NCBI GenBank assembly: GCA_905210415.1
Contig: CAJLWM010000027.1
Coordinates: forward strand, 1 to 26,383
Length of the DNA: 26,383 nucleotides
Origin: an uncultured Prevotellaceae bacterium
GTDB lineage: Bacteria > Bacteroidota > Bacteroidia > Bacteroidales > Muribaculaceae
Direction of reading: 5' to 3'
The notes beneath the pieces were generated by a model. It searched no databases, was not told the origin of the DNA, and saw only the letters and a program-made list of their open reading frames with translations. The first letter of the stretch is position 1. Every line of letters starts with the position of its first letter. Shown piece by piece: positions 1 through 7,648 of the stretch. The position numbers were made by a program, and so were the translations under genes.

Positions 1-234
1 CCCGCCGCCGCTCTTGCGGCGATAGGTCTGTATGCCATTGGCCTTGCAATACTCAAGGTTTACCTCATTCTCGATCACTTGGTGGCGTCCAAATATCACG
101 GTAGGTTCCACTTGCCATAGGAAAAAGCAGTCGTCGCACCCATCGTCGGTGAGGGTGCTTGCTACGTATTCTTCCATAGCGAGATAGAAGCTTAGTTTTT
201 GCTGGTTCGAGTTAGGTAGTTTTATGTGTTTCAT
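1..234 (-). CDS. lplA: Lipoate-protein ligase A, N-terminal part (truncated by window edge)
   Basis: This is the first 78 codons of a gene running off the left edge, read on the minus strand from an ATG at 232-234. The frame is open throughout. The translation begins MKHIKLPNSNQQ, contains FGRHQVIENEVN at about residues 48-59 and ends in YRRKSGGG at the window edge. FGRxQ followed by RRxSGGG is the lipoate/octanoyl-binding signature of the LplA/biotin-protein-ligase fold. The family activates free lipoate with ATP and transfers it to the lysine of E2 and GcvH subunits in the cytoplasm. A TATATTTG promoter box lies about 22 bases upstream, implying a short leader. The rest of the protein is missing, so LipM/LipL-type octanoyltransferases of the same fold cannot be excluded. 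Confidence 0.8.
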   Translation of the reverse strand, partial: MKHIKLPNSNQQKLSFYLAMEEYVASTLTDDGCDDCFFLWQVEPTVIFGRHQVIENEVNLEYCKANGIQTYRRKSGGG

Positions 235-255
235 TATAGCGTTTGTAATCTTGTA

Positions 256-263
256 CAAATATA
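256..263 (-). promoter_or_regulatory. Probable -7 box of the lplA promoter
   Basis: On the minus strand this reads TATATTTG, an exact match to the Bacteroidetes TAnnTTTG element. It is placed to start transcription about 15 bases before the lplA ATG. No clear TTTG -33 element is visible at the right distance, so the call rests on the -7 box and position alone. Confidence 0.45.
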
Positions 264-360
264 ATCATAATAATTGTAGGCAGAGCCACTTTGCCCGCTT
301 TTAATAAAAATTTCATTTTATTGTGGGGCAAATTCGGCGAGAATATACTGTAGAGGGTAT

Positions 361-394
361 AAAAAACAGACCGCGGCAAGATTACCGCGGTCTG
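361..394 (-). terminator. Intrinsic terminator of the large secreted-protein gene
   Basis: A perfect 10-bp stem (CAGACCGCGG at 367-376 with CCGCGGTCTG at 385-394) with an 8-base loop is followed on the minus strand by six T residues (A361-366 on the plus strand). It lies about 30 bases beyond the stop codon of the gene ending at 427. Confidence 0.9.
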
Positions 395-426
395 AATAGA
401 TGTTTAATGTTATGATGTAATAACTG

Positions 427-3400
427 TTATTTCACAACAACCTTTTGGGCTACGCCAGAAGCGCGAACCACATAGATGCCTGTAGGGATTTCAATCATGG
501 TTTCGCCTTCAGCAACATTCACGTTGCGAACCATTGCGCCATCGGTAGTGAAAATGCTCACTTGTGTGGCAACAGGGCTGCTGACCAAAATGCTTTCAAC
601 GCCTGGAGTGATAGTGACGTTGGCAGTGGCAACGTTTGCTATGCCAGAAGCCTCTTGATCGTAGATTTTGTAGCTGTCTACGATGGTATATTTCTCTTCG
701 CTTGGATAGAATGTAGATTGGATGCGAACTTCAACCCACTTCTTGTTGCAGAATGCTTGAGGAATCTCAAAGTCAAGGTCGTTCCATTGTTCTGGGAGAT
801 TGTTCCAGAATGAAGCCACTGTGGCGTCGTCTACACCAGGAGCAACAACGTGAATCTCAGAATTGGCCAATTGTGAGCCGCCCCATACGCGCAACGATAC
901 GCGAGGCTTCTTAACGCCAACGGTAGAGAACTTAGGCAATGCCACGAGAGTGCGTGTTTCTACATAAGAGTTGGTAGGGTATGAAACCATTGCATATTGT
1001 CCGGTTTCGGCATCTGTCACGCCATATCGGCTTGCGTCGGCAAGAGCGTGCTTGCCTGAGTATGAAGAATTAGGCTTAACGTCGATTACTGGAGTGTAGG
1101 TGTATTTACCTGTTTTGAAGCTGTCGGCCATTGGCAATGTGAATGGTTTGCCGATGGTGAGAGTGGCATAAGTGACGTATGGGCTCTTGCCACCGATGTT
1201 CTCGGCCTTGATGCCTGCATATCTTACTGCCATTGGAGTGCTGGCGTCGACAGATACGTCGCATTTATTCACTGCACCGAGCGATTTCTTTTCTACCCAG
1301 CTGCCGCCTTCGTAGCTGCAGAGGTAGTAAACCAAGCTTTTGGTGTCGTAGTAGCCTTCAGCAGTGGCACCCCATGTTGGAGCAGTCCATGATAGATGAG
1401 CTGTAAGGTTGTCGTCGCTCAATTCTACATTCACAGCGTTTACCGAGCCAGGGGCAGATTGACCGGTGAATACACTTGTCTTAGAAGCCAAGCTTGCGTT
1501 TTCGCCGCTCATCACGGTCACGGTGATTTCGTTTGTGCCTTGCACTGTGGTGATGGCAACGTTGGTGAATTCTTGACCAGCATTGCCGTTTACGGTTACT
1601 CGTTGCTCACCTGTAGTGATTACGGCAGTAAGAGGCTCGTCAGCACCGATGTTTTCGCCACCGATGTTCTTAGTAGGCATCTTGAAGTTGACAAGTGCTT
1701 GGAGTTGGCCTTGAGGACCAGCGGTTGCGCTGAGGTTAGTGACCTTTTCTGGGCATTTTGCCGAGCGGTCAGAAGCCTTGATGCTCACCTTGCTCACATA
1801 CAATACGTCTTGTGTGGCAGGTGATACGCAGTGGATACCCACATAATAGGTGCCTGCAGCAGGAACCTTGAAGTATGATACGAAGTCTTGTGCGGCTGAG
1901 TTGTTGAGTTTGCTGTATGATGCCACTACAGTCATTGCTGCAGGGTCTGGGCTTGTGCCATAAGCAACCTCAAATGCCTCGTTGTAGTAAGGCAAGCGAA
2001 CGAATGATGTTACGGCTAATTCATAAAGTGCGTTCACGTCGGTGAAGGCTGTCTTTGGCAAGAAAATCCAGTCGTCGGCAGGATTAGCACCGTAAGAGTA
2101 GAAAATTGCTGATTTTGTAGTGTCGTATTTCCAGAAGAAGTTGTCGTTGTTGCTGTTTACGATAGTGCAAAGGTCGAGAATATCAGGATTGAAAGTGATT
2201 TCTGCTGGCAATGAATATGGGTCGCCGTAGATAAACTTAGGGGATTGTGCCTTGTCGGATGTTTTGCCGTTGTAGATAGCTTCAACAGTTGCCACATAAG
2301 CCTTTGCTGGGCCAGCAGGGAATGTGTAGGCAAAAGTGGTGCCGCTTTGGGGTGTCTTGTTCACCATGTTGCCGTTGACGTAAACGTTGTAGGTAACGGC
2401 TTCGGTGTCAACATATCCGCCATTCACGCCGGTTGTTACAGCATCCCACTTGATGCCGTTTTCGTTGATTACCACATTGGCTGGAGCAAGAGGTTGGTCC
2501 TTACCGATAAATGCCACTTCTGAGATTGAGGCACTCGAATTGTTGTTTGCGTCGATGGCAGTGAATGTGAATGTGTGGTTGCCTTCGCTCAAGTTTTCGA
2601 AAGTGAAGTCTACGTCGCCACCTGCTATTGCAGTAAGTGTGGTGTGGTCAACGCCGTCGATTTTAGATGCGATGGTGACGCTGCCAGTAAGCACTGAATT
2701 GTCGTAGTATTTATCAGGAGCAGTCACTGTGACGCTACCAGAGAGGGCAGCCTTAGGGAAGTTGATTGACTTAACAGTAGGAACTGCTGGAGTGTTGGAC
2801 TTTGGAGTCTTGTTGCCCGATGCAAGCACCTTATATTCGGTGAATGAAGGGAACGAACCAGTCATTCTGCCGGCGCCGGTCTTTGGGTTGATGACGATAG
2901 AGGCAGAAGAGTAGTCGCTGAGAAGTGCAGCCCAAACGAATTTCTTGTCTACAGGGCTGTAGGTCAAGGCTTGCTTGTAGAGCGCTGGTTTGAAGCCTGT
3001 GGCGCCAACTACGGTTTGAGCACCATTGGTGAGATTGATATTCACAAAGTCACCAGTCTTGGTGATACCATAAAGCTTGCCTTCTGTGGTGTCGAAACCA
3101 ATCATGAAAGGAAGGTTTTCCTTAGTGATGTCGCAAATCTTGGTGAATGTGCGAGTGACAGGATTGATGGTTTGGAGCAAGTAGGCGCTACCGTCGGCGT
3201 TGTAGGTGTAGGCATAGGCGACATCGTTAACGTCGTCGTAAGCGCACATAAACACATATTGGGTGGCGTCGGCGTTGCTCAAATCGCCAGATTCCAAAAT
3301 CTTACCAGTTGCCAACTCGCATACGTAGTAGCGCATGCTGAGGTAGCCGCTCACGTTCTTACCGTAGTAGAAATACACTTTGTCGTCCTTGACGAAGCCT

Positions 3401-3717
3401 GCGTCTGGCGACAATTCATCGTTCGTCCAGATTTTCACTTCTTCGCCCGATGTGACGAATTCACCCCAGAATGTTGGTTCTGGATAGGTGTGCCAACCCA
3501 AGATGGTGGCTCCCGAAGGGCTCACCTTGACGGTGCGTGACTTGAGAGGATTGGCTACGCGTGCATTGGTGGTCTTGAGCGTTGCTATCTCTTGTGATGT
3601 AAGAGATGGGAATGGATCGCTTAGAGAGTTGATTTTTACTCCCTGTCCATTTGCTGTGTGCGACATAAGCAGAAGCGCAAATGTGGCAAACAAAGCTGTG
3701 AAAGTAAATTTTTTCAT
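427..3717 (-). CDS. Large secreted multidomain protein (propeller-like, FN3, jelly-roll) with type IX secretion-like C-terminal domain
   Basis: This 1096-residue protein begins with a clear signal peptide (MKKFTFTALFATFALLLMSH, cleavage likely after TANG near residue 24). Residues about 65-300 have short beta repeats of the kind seen in propellers. FN3-like modules are seen at about 410-495 and 755-865. Segments at about 500-648 and 868-1020 resemble the 'choice-of-anchor J'/cleaved-adhesin jelly roll. The last about 70 residues end in PTGIYVVRASGVAQKVVVK, the typical shape of a type A sorting domain recognised by the Por/type IX secretion system. The inferred fate is export across the outer membrane and surface attachment or release. 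No catalytic motif was recognised, so adhesion or polymer binding is only a guess. It is a single-gene unit with its own promoter and terminator. The first ATG directly precedes the signal peptide, supporting this start. Confidence 0.85.
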   Translation of the reverse strand: MKKFTFTALFATFALLLMSHTANGQGVKINSLSDPFPSLTSQEIATLKTTNARVANPLKSRTVKVSPSGATILGWHTYPEPTFWGEFVTSGEEVKIWTNDELSPDAGFVKDDKVYFYYGKNVSGYLSMRYYVCELATGKILESGDLSNADATQYVFMCAYDDVNDVAYAYTYNADGSAYLLQTINPVTRTFTKICDITKENLPFMIGFDTTEGKLYGITKTGDFVNINLTNGAQTVVGATGFKPALYKQALTYSPVDKKFVWAALLSDYSSASIVINPKTGAGRMTGSFPSFTEYKVLASGNKTPKSNTPAVPTVKSINFPKAALSGSVTVTAPDKYYDNSVLTGSVTIASKIDGVDHTTLTAIAGGDVDFTFENLSEGNHTFTFTAIDANNNSSASISEVAFIGKDQPLAPANVVINENGIKWDAVTTGVNGGYVDTEAVTYNVYVNGNMVNKTPQSGTTFAYTFPAGPAKAYVATVEAIYNGKTSDKAQSPKFIYGDPYSLPAEITFNPDILDLCTIVNSNNDNFFWKYDTTKSAIFYSYGANPADDWIFLPKTAFTDVNALYELAVTSFVRLPYYNEAFEVAYGTSPDPAAMTVVASYSKLNNSAAQDFVSYFKVPAAGTYYVGIHCVSPATQDVLYVSKVSIKASDRSAKCPEKVTNLSATAGPQGQLQALVNFKMPTKNIGGENIGADEPLTAVITTGEQRVTVNGNAGQEFTNVAITTVQGTNEITVTVMSGENASLASKTSVFTGQSAPGSVNAVNVELSDDNLTAHLSWTAPTWGATAEGYYDTKSLVYYLCSYEGGSWVEKKSLGAVNKCDVSVDASTPMAVRYAGIKAENIGGKSPYVTYATLTIGKPFTLPMADSFKTGKYTYTPVIDVKPNSSYSGKHALADASRYGVTDAETGQYAMVSYPTNSYVETRTLVALPKFSTVGVKKPRVSLRVWGGSQLANSEIHVVAPGVDDATVASFWNNLPEQWNDLDFEIPQAFCNKKWVEVRIQSTFYPSEEKYTIVDSYKIYDQEASGIANVATANVTITPGVESILVSSPVATQVSIFTTDGAMVRNVNVAEGETMIEIPTGIYVVRASGVAQKVVVK

Positions 3718-3810
3718 AAGCTTTTAATGTTTATTAGATTTTAAAAATAATGTTTTATAACTGTGTAAATAATAATATGCTGCAGAAATAGTGATATTAC
3801 TAACATTTTG

Positions 3811-3843
3811 CAAATTTAAGGCTGGTTTTGCGAACCCCCCAAA
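3811..3843 (-). promoter_or_regulatory. Promoter of the large secreted-protein gene
   Basis: On the minus strand TTTG (3840-3843) is separated by 21 bases from TAAATTTG (3811-3818), close to the Bacteroidetes consensus. Transcription would start near 3805, giving a leader of about 85 bases. The -33 element lies inside the T-tract of the upstream rhodanese gene's terminator. Confidence 0.6.
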
Positions 3844-3870
3844 AAAATAATGCGAAAAATCCGCATTATT
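3841..3870 (-). terminator. Intrinsic terminator overlapping the rhodanese stop codon
   Basis: AATAATGCG (3846-3854) pairs perfectly with CGCATTATT (3862-3870) around a 7-base loop. The stem extends by A-T pairs, and a run of seven T follows on the minus strand (A3841-3847). The right arm contains the TAA stop at 3866-3868, so the hairpin forms across the end of the coding sequence. Confidence 0.8.
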
Positions 3871-4249
3871 TTGTCACGGGCATTTTCGCATCAATCCACG
3901 ATAGATATCCTTTGTTGAGTTCAATCACTGTGTAGCCTTTTTCAGTGAGAATTTGGGCAGCCTTTTTGCTGCGTCGTCCGCTTCGGCAATACACAGCCAC
4001 GGTGCGGCGGGCATCGAGTGTCTTGGTGGCTATGTCGGCGAAATCGTCTTTTAACACATCGATGTTGATGGCCCTTGCGATGTGGCCGTCGGCATATTCT
4101 TCGGCAGTGCGAGAATCGAGCACCTGCACGGCGGTGTCGGCGATAACCTCTTGAAACTCGGGTGGAGTCACCGACTTAAATTCTGCGGCGTTGCAGCCCA
4201 GCAGCGATCCCAGAAAAGTCGCGATGAGAGTGATGAGTGAGTGTTTCAT
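3866..4249 (-). CDS. Rhodanese-domain protein, probable lipoprotein
   Basis: This 127-residue protein has an N-terminal hydrophobic segment ending in SLLGC (Cys19), which fits a lipobox, so it is probably a lipid-anchored envelope protein. The rest is a single rhodanese domain: VLDSRTAEEYADGHIARAINI at about residues 43-63 and the active-site loop YCRSGRRS, with the catalytic Cys expected to carry a persulfide. The loop pattern CRxGxR is typical of thiosulfate sulfurtransferase/GlpE-like domains. The physiological sulfur donor cannot be read from the sequence. Its ATG overlaps the stop of the upstream membrane-protein gene by four bases (ATGA), so the two are almost certainly co-transcribed and translationally coupled. 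A terminator overlaps its stop codon. Confidence 0.88.
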   Translation of the reverse strand: MKHSLITLIATFLGSLLGCNAAEFKSVTPPEFQEVIADTAVQVLDSRTAEEYADGHIARAINIDVLKDDFADIATKTLDARRTVAVYCRSGRRSKKAAQILTEKGYTVIELNKGYLSWIDAKMPVTK

Positions 4250-4515
4250 TGAATATATGATTTACGTTTATTGAAAAATCGCTTTAGTCGCCTTACTCCC
4301 TCAGCCCCCAATATGGCGAGTCCGCTATATTGCAGGGCTTTTGCCATGCCGAAGAAAGCGGTCCACAGAGCGGCTTTGGCAGCCATGCTTATAGGTAGGG
4401 CAAATTGGGCAAATGATATGATGTAGCAGGGTATGCAAAGTGATAGCACCACCACTCCTGTGCGGAATGATAGCCGTGACAACCATTGCAGAAGGTTCTG
4501 TAGAAGTTTTTTCAT
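4246..4515 (-). CDS. Small integral membrane protein (two predicted helices)
   Basis: This 89-residue protein has two hydrophobic stretches, about residues 19-45 (VVVLSLCIPCYIISFAQFAL) and about 48-72 (AAKAALWTAFFGMAKAL onwards), and a basic tail RRLKRFFNKRK. Length and layout resemble the small 'transporter suffix'-type two-helix proteins found in Bacteroidota, but this is only an impression and no function is assigned. It is the first gene of a two-gene unit, sharing an ATGA overlap with the rhodanese gene. The pairing suggests an envelope-linked sulfur or redox role, which is inference. Confidence 0.7.
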   Translation of the reverse strand: MKKLLQNLLQWLSRLSFRTGVVVLSLCIPCYIISFAQFALPISMAAKAALWTAFFGMAKALQYSGLAILGAEGVRRLKRFFNKRKSYIQ

Positions 4516-4562
4516 TGTAGTGCGCTATGTTTGCGTAAATTGGTGAAGCTTTTGATCCTGTG

Positions 4563-4593
4563 CAAAGATAGTAAAGAATTTTGTATTTTGCAA
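4563..4593 (-). promoter_or_regulatory. Promoter of the membrane protein-rhodanese unit
   Basis: On the minus strand TTG (4591-4593) and TATCTTTG (4563-4570) are 20 bases apart, an excellent fit to the Bacteroidetes primary promoter. Transcription would start near 4556, about 40 bases before the ATG at 4515. Confidence 0.7.
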
Positions 4594-4699
4594 GTCGCAT
4601 AGGTATGCTGAGATGGCATTAATACGTCATAAATTCCGATTTGGGTTTAATATAGGTGCTAATTTCGCTTGTGAGGCAGATGCTTTTTGAAATTATGGT

Positions 4700-4707
4700 T
4701 ATCTTTG
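4700..4707 (+). promoter_or_regulatory. -7 box upstream of the phosphodiester glycosidase gene
   Basis: TATCTTTG matches TAnnTTTG exactly and lies 43 bases before the ATG at 4751. No -33 TTTG lies at the usual 19-21-base distance. The 20 bases 4691-4710 are almost identical to a second box at 5599-5618 in front of the next gene. Confidence 0.6.
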
Positions 4708-4750
4708 TGGCAAAGAAAAAATTTGGGAATTAATCATAAATCATAAAATT

Positions 4751-5581
4751 ATGCTACGCAACTTTTTGTTTTCAGTTCTTATAGCCTGTAGTGCAGGCAT
4801 AGTGTGCGCACAGACACCTCAAGACTCCATTGAGATAGTGAATGCCAAATGGACAGTCACACAATTGGATAATGGCGCAATTGCCAAGTTGGAAAAATTC
4901 AACAATTTATATGAATCTCACCAGTCGGTGTTTGTCGTGGAGATTGATCCAAACCGATATGACTTGGTGGTGAAGACACACGAGGGCAGAGAACTGACCA
5001 CCGATAAGGCCAAGGAAGATAAAGCTGTGGCTGCCATCAACGGCACCTATTTCGGCAAAAACGGCCGTTCGGTGTGCTATGTGGCACGCGATGGCAAGGT
5101 GGACGACTACACCACAAGCGGCATTACGCTACTATCGGATGGCGCTGTAGTGGTAGAGGGAAACGACAAGAACCAAGTGGAAATCATGCCTTGGGTGGTG
5201 TCAACAGAGTCGGAATACGACGTGGCGCACAAATCGGTGATGGTGTCGGGTCCGCTTATGGTGAGCCAAGGTAAGGAGTGCGATTTCACCGATTGTAAGG
5301 TGGCGCATATTCCTTATCGCAACCCTCGTAGCGCAGTGGCGCTGATGCGCGATGGTAAAATTGTGCTTGTGGTGGTAGATGGTCGCCGCAAGGATGTGTC
5401 TGACGGCGTCACCATACCACAATTTGCCCACATGATGAGAATTCTGGGCGCAAAGGATGCCCTTAATCTCGATGGCGGCGGTTCGAGCGTTATCTGGAAC
5501 GAAAAAGAAGGAATAATGAACACACCGAGCGACGGACATGAGCGCACGGTGTCTAACTCTATATTGGTGATTAAGAAATAA
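4751..5581 (+). CDS. Secreted phosphodiester glycosidase-family protein (NAGPA domain)
   Basis: This 276-residue protein has a signal peptide (MLRNFLFSVLIACSAGIVCAQ). The NAGPA domain (DUF2233) follows: AAINGTYFGKNG near residue 97, NPRSAVALMRDGKIVLVVVDGR near 191-212, ALNLDGGGSSVIWN near 238-251, and PSDGHERTVSNSI at the end. These are the signature blocks of the family whose founding member uncovers mannose-6-phosphate by removing GlcNAc from a phosphodiester. Bacterial members are secreted or periplasmic, and their substrates are mostly unknown. It heads a rightward run of five genes with small gaps; the next ATG lies 38 bases downstream behind a second promoter box. The domain call is strong, the substrate unknown. 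An action on phosphodiester-linked sugars of envelope or host glycans is inference. Confidence 0.9.
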   Translation: MLRNFLFSVLIACSAGIVCAQTPQDSIEIVNAKWTVTQLDNGAIAKLEKFNNLYESHQSVFVVEIDPNRYDLVVKTHEGRELTTDKAKEDKAVAAINGTYFGKNGRSVCYVARDGKVDDYTTSGITLLSDGAVVVEGNDKNQVEIMPWVVSTESEYDVAHKSVMVSGPLMVSQGKECDFTDCKVAHIPYRNPRSAVALMRDGKIVLVVVDGRRKDVSDGVTIPQFAHMMRILGAKDALNLDGGGSSVIWNEKEGIMNTPSDGHERTVSNSILVIKK

Positions 5582-5607
5582 AAGCGCGCTGATTGCGGAA
5601 TTATGGC

Positions 5608-5615
5608 TATCTTTG
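5608..5615 (+). promoter_or_regulatory. -7 box immediately before the PAP2 gene; possible leaderless start
   Basis: TATCTTTG ends only four bases before the ATG at 5620. If used, the transcript would begin at or within a few bases of the start codon. The surrounding 20 bases copy the box at 4691-4710 with two differences. Confidence 0.45.
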
Positions 5616-5619
5616 TGCT

Positions 5620-6474
5620 ATGAAATTGAGAATGATATTGATGGCGTTAGCATTGGTGCTGTGTGGCACGATGCGTGCGCAAGGACAGCCCGACACCACA
5701 GCCGTGCTGGTGCAGGATAGCGCGTATATTGCGATGCAGACGGCAGAGATAGAGCGTCTGCTCGCCGAGGAATATGCTCGGCAGATGCTTGATAGCTTGA
5801 CCGCATCAAAAGCCCCAACACCTCGCTTCAGCGTGCGTCAGGCGATATTGCCAGTGGGCCTCCTCGCCGTGGGTACGGTGGCTGTGTGGGAGCACAATAT
5901 GGTGAAGGCTCGCAAATATGTGCTCAAGCGCGTTGAGGCAAGCCACACCAATGCCGACGCCTATCTGCAATGGGTGCCAATGGCTATGAACGTGGGATTG
6001 AGCCTGTGCGGAGTGAAAAGCAAGTATTCCCGCACCGACGACCTGCTTGCATCGGTCACATCGATAGCGGTGATGTATGGGGCAGGCGCAGCCATGAAGT
6101 GGGCAGTGGGCGAGGAACGACCGCATCAGCCCGACAAGCACAATAGTTTCCCGTCGGGCCACACTATGCGTGCCTTTCGCTCGGCCGAGATGATGCGCCT
6201 GCGCTATGGCAATTGGTGGGGTGCCGGTGGATATGCCATTGCCACAACGGTGGCTTATCTGCGATTGCGCAATGGCAAGCACTGGGTGAACGACGTGGTG
6301 GGCGGTGCCGGAATGGGCATCCTCAGCGCTCGTGTGGGATATTGGCTTGTGCCGTTTGAAAAGAAGCTGTTGGGCCTCGACCGCAACCGTAACTCTCGCA
6401 CGGCAGTGGCTGCTGTGCCATATTATGATAGTGCCAACCGTGGCGTAGGGGCCGTGGTGGCAGTGCAATTTTGA
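5620..6474 (+). CDS. PAP2-superfamily phosphatase, exported or membrane-associated
   Basis: This 284-residue protein starts at the ATG at 5620, which directly gives a signal-like sequence MKLRMILMALALVLCGTMRAQ. An upstream TTG at 5593 would add nine residues and bury the signal, so it was not chosen. The three motifs of the PAP2 phosphatase active site are present: KWAVGEERP (Lys160-Pro168), FPSGHT (about 177-182, His181) and RLRNGKHWVND (His221, Asp225). The third motif has LR where SR is usual. The family removes phosphate from lipid phosphates such as phosphatidate, undecaprenyl diphosphate or lipid A in the periplasm, and which one applies here is not visible. It is followed after 13 bases by neuC, so it is probably in the same operon. 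Confidence 0.88.
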   Translation: MKLRMILMALALVLCGTMRAQGQPDTTAVLVQDSAYIAMQTAEIERLLAEEYARQMLDSLTASKAPTPRFSVRQAILPVGLLAVGTVAVWEHNMVKARKYVLKRVEASHTNADAYLQWVPMAMNVGLSLCGVKSKYSRTDDLLASVTSIAVMYGAGAAMKWAVGEERPHQPDKHNSFPSGHTMRAFRSAEMMRLRYGNWWGAGGYAIATTVAYLRLRNGKHWVNDVVGGAGMGILSARVGYWLVPFEKKLLGLDRNRNSRTAVAAVPYYDSANRGVGAVVAVQF

Positions 6475-6487
6475 TGATAATTAGCCT

Positions 6488-7648
6488 ATGAAACGAAAGA
6501 TATGTATAGTGACCAGCACCCGCGCCGATTGGGGGTTGCTGAGTCCGATAGCCGTGGCTCTTGACAAGCGCGACGATGTGACGCTGCAAATCGTGGCCAC
6601 AAATATGCACTTAGATGAGAAGTATGGTGGCACCTGGCGTGAGATATTAAACGACGGGTTGCACATTGATCGCAAAGTGCCTATGAAGGTAGATGGCGAC
6701 AAGCCAGTGAACACGGTGAAGGCAATGAGCCAGTGCATGAGCGGTATGGCTGATGCGTTCGATGAGTTGCGTCCCGACCTATTGCTGATTCTCGGCGACC
6801 GCTATGAGATGCTCACTGTGGCTGGAGCCGCACTGATTTTCGGCATTCCTATCGCACATATCGCGGGAGGGGCTGTGAGCCGTGGCGCTTACGACGATAG
6901 CATTCGCCACTGCATCACCAAGATGAGCCATCTGCACCTCACCGAGACTGAGGCTTATCGCCGACGTGTGATACAGCTTGGGGAAAACCCTAAGTATGTG
7001 TTCAATGTGGGCGCAATGGGCGTGTATAACATCAATCAGATGCAATATCCGCCGCGCGAGGAGTTGGAACAGAGCATTGGCACCACGGTGCCTGAAGGCT
7101 CGTTGCTTTGCACATTCCACCCTGCCACTCTCGATAGTGTACCGCCAAAGGTGCAGTGTGAAAACTTGCTTAGCGCACTCGATCAGTTCCCCGATCACAA
7201 AGTGATATTCACATATCCAAACAACGACACCAACGGGGCGGTGATAATCGACCTGATAAATGCCTATGCCAAGGCGCATCCCGATCGCGTGGCTGTGTTC
7301 CCTTCGTTGGGAATGAAGAAGTTCCTGTCGGCGCTACACTGCGTGTCGGCGGTGATTGGCAACTCGTCGAGCGGCATCGTTGAGGTGCCATCGATGCGCA
7401 TACCTACGCTGAACATTGGCATACGTCAGCTTGGACGTATGGCAGCCGACTCGGTGGTGAATTGTGGTGTGAGCGTGCAGGAGATTGCCGAAGGGCTGCG
7501 CACTGTGTTGAGCGATGAGTGTCAGGAACGATGCCGACACACTGTAAACCCTTATGAGCAACCCGATACTCTCGACAAAATAGTGAAGGTGGTGTGCGAA
7601 ACGCCGCTCGACAACATAACGATAAAACCATTCTACGACTTGCAATGA
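6488..7648 (+). CDS. neuC: UDP-N-acetylglucosamine 2-epimerase (hydrolysing), NeuC type
   Basis: This 386-residue protein has the usual family length. It opens with KICIVTSTRADWGLLSPIA, the nucleotide-sugar-binding start typical of NeuC/LegG. It carries LLILGDRYEMLTVAGAALIFGIPIAHI-type segments around 100-125, and near 287-320 SAVIGNSSSGIVEVPSMRIP and NIGIRQLGR, the conserved UDP-binding loop of this fold. NeuC converts UDP-GlcNAc to ManNAc and UDP, the first committed step of sialic acid synthesis; close relatives do the equivalent step for legionaminic acid. The stop overlaps the start of the CMP-sugar synthetase gene (ATGA at 7645-7648). The pairing supports a nonulosonic acid pathway, but which sugar is made cannot be decided here. 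Confidence 0.88.
   Translation: MKRKICIVTSTRADWGLLSPIAVALDKRDDVTLQIVATNMHLDEKYGGTWREILNDGLHIDRKVPMKVDGDKPVNTVKAMSQCMSGMADAFDELRPDLLLILGDRYEMLTVAGAALIFGIPIAHIAGGAVSRGAYDDSIRHCITKMSHLHLTETEAYRRRVIQLGENPKYVFNVGAMGVYNINQMQYPPREELEQSIGTTVPEGSLLCTFHPATLDSVPPKVQCENLLSALDQFPDHKVIFTYPNNDTNGAVIIDLINAYAKAHPDRVAVFPSLGMKKFLSALHCVSAVIGNSSSGIVEVPSMRIPTLNIGIRQLGRMAADSVVNCGVSVQEIAEGLRTVLSDECQERCRHTVNPYEQPDTLDKIVKVVCETPLDNITIKPFYDLQ

Noticed and set aside
5593..5619. TTG start nine codons before the PAP2 ATG
   Set aside because: It would place polar residues before the signal peptide, and the -7 box at 5608-5615 lies downstream of it.
5806..6468. Minus-strand open frame of 220 codons opposite the PAP2 gene
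   Set aside because: The plus strand carries all three PAP2 motifs; the antisense frame is His/Ala-rich and featureless.
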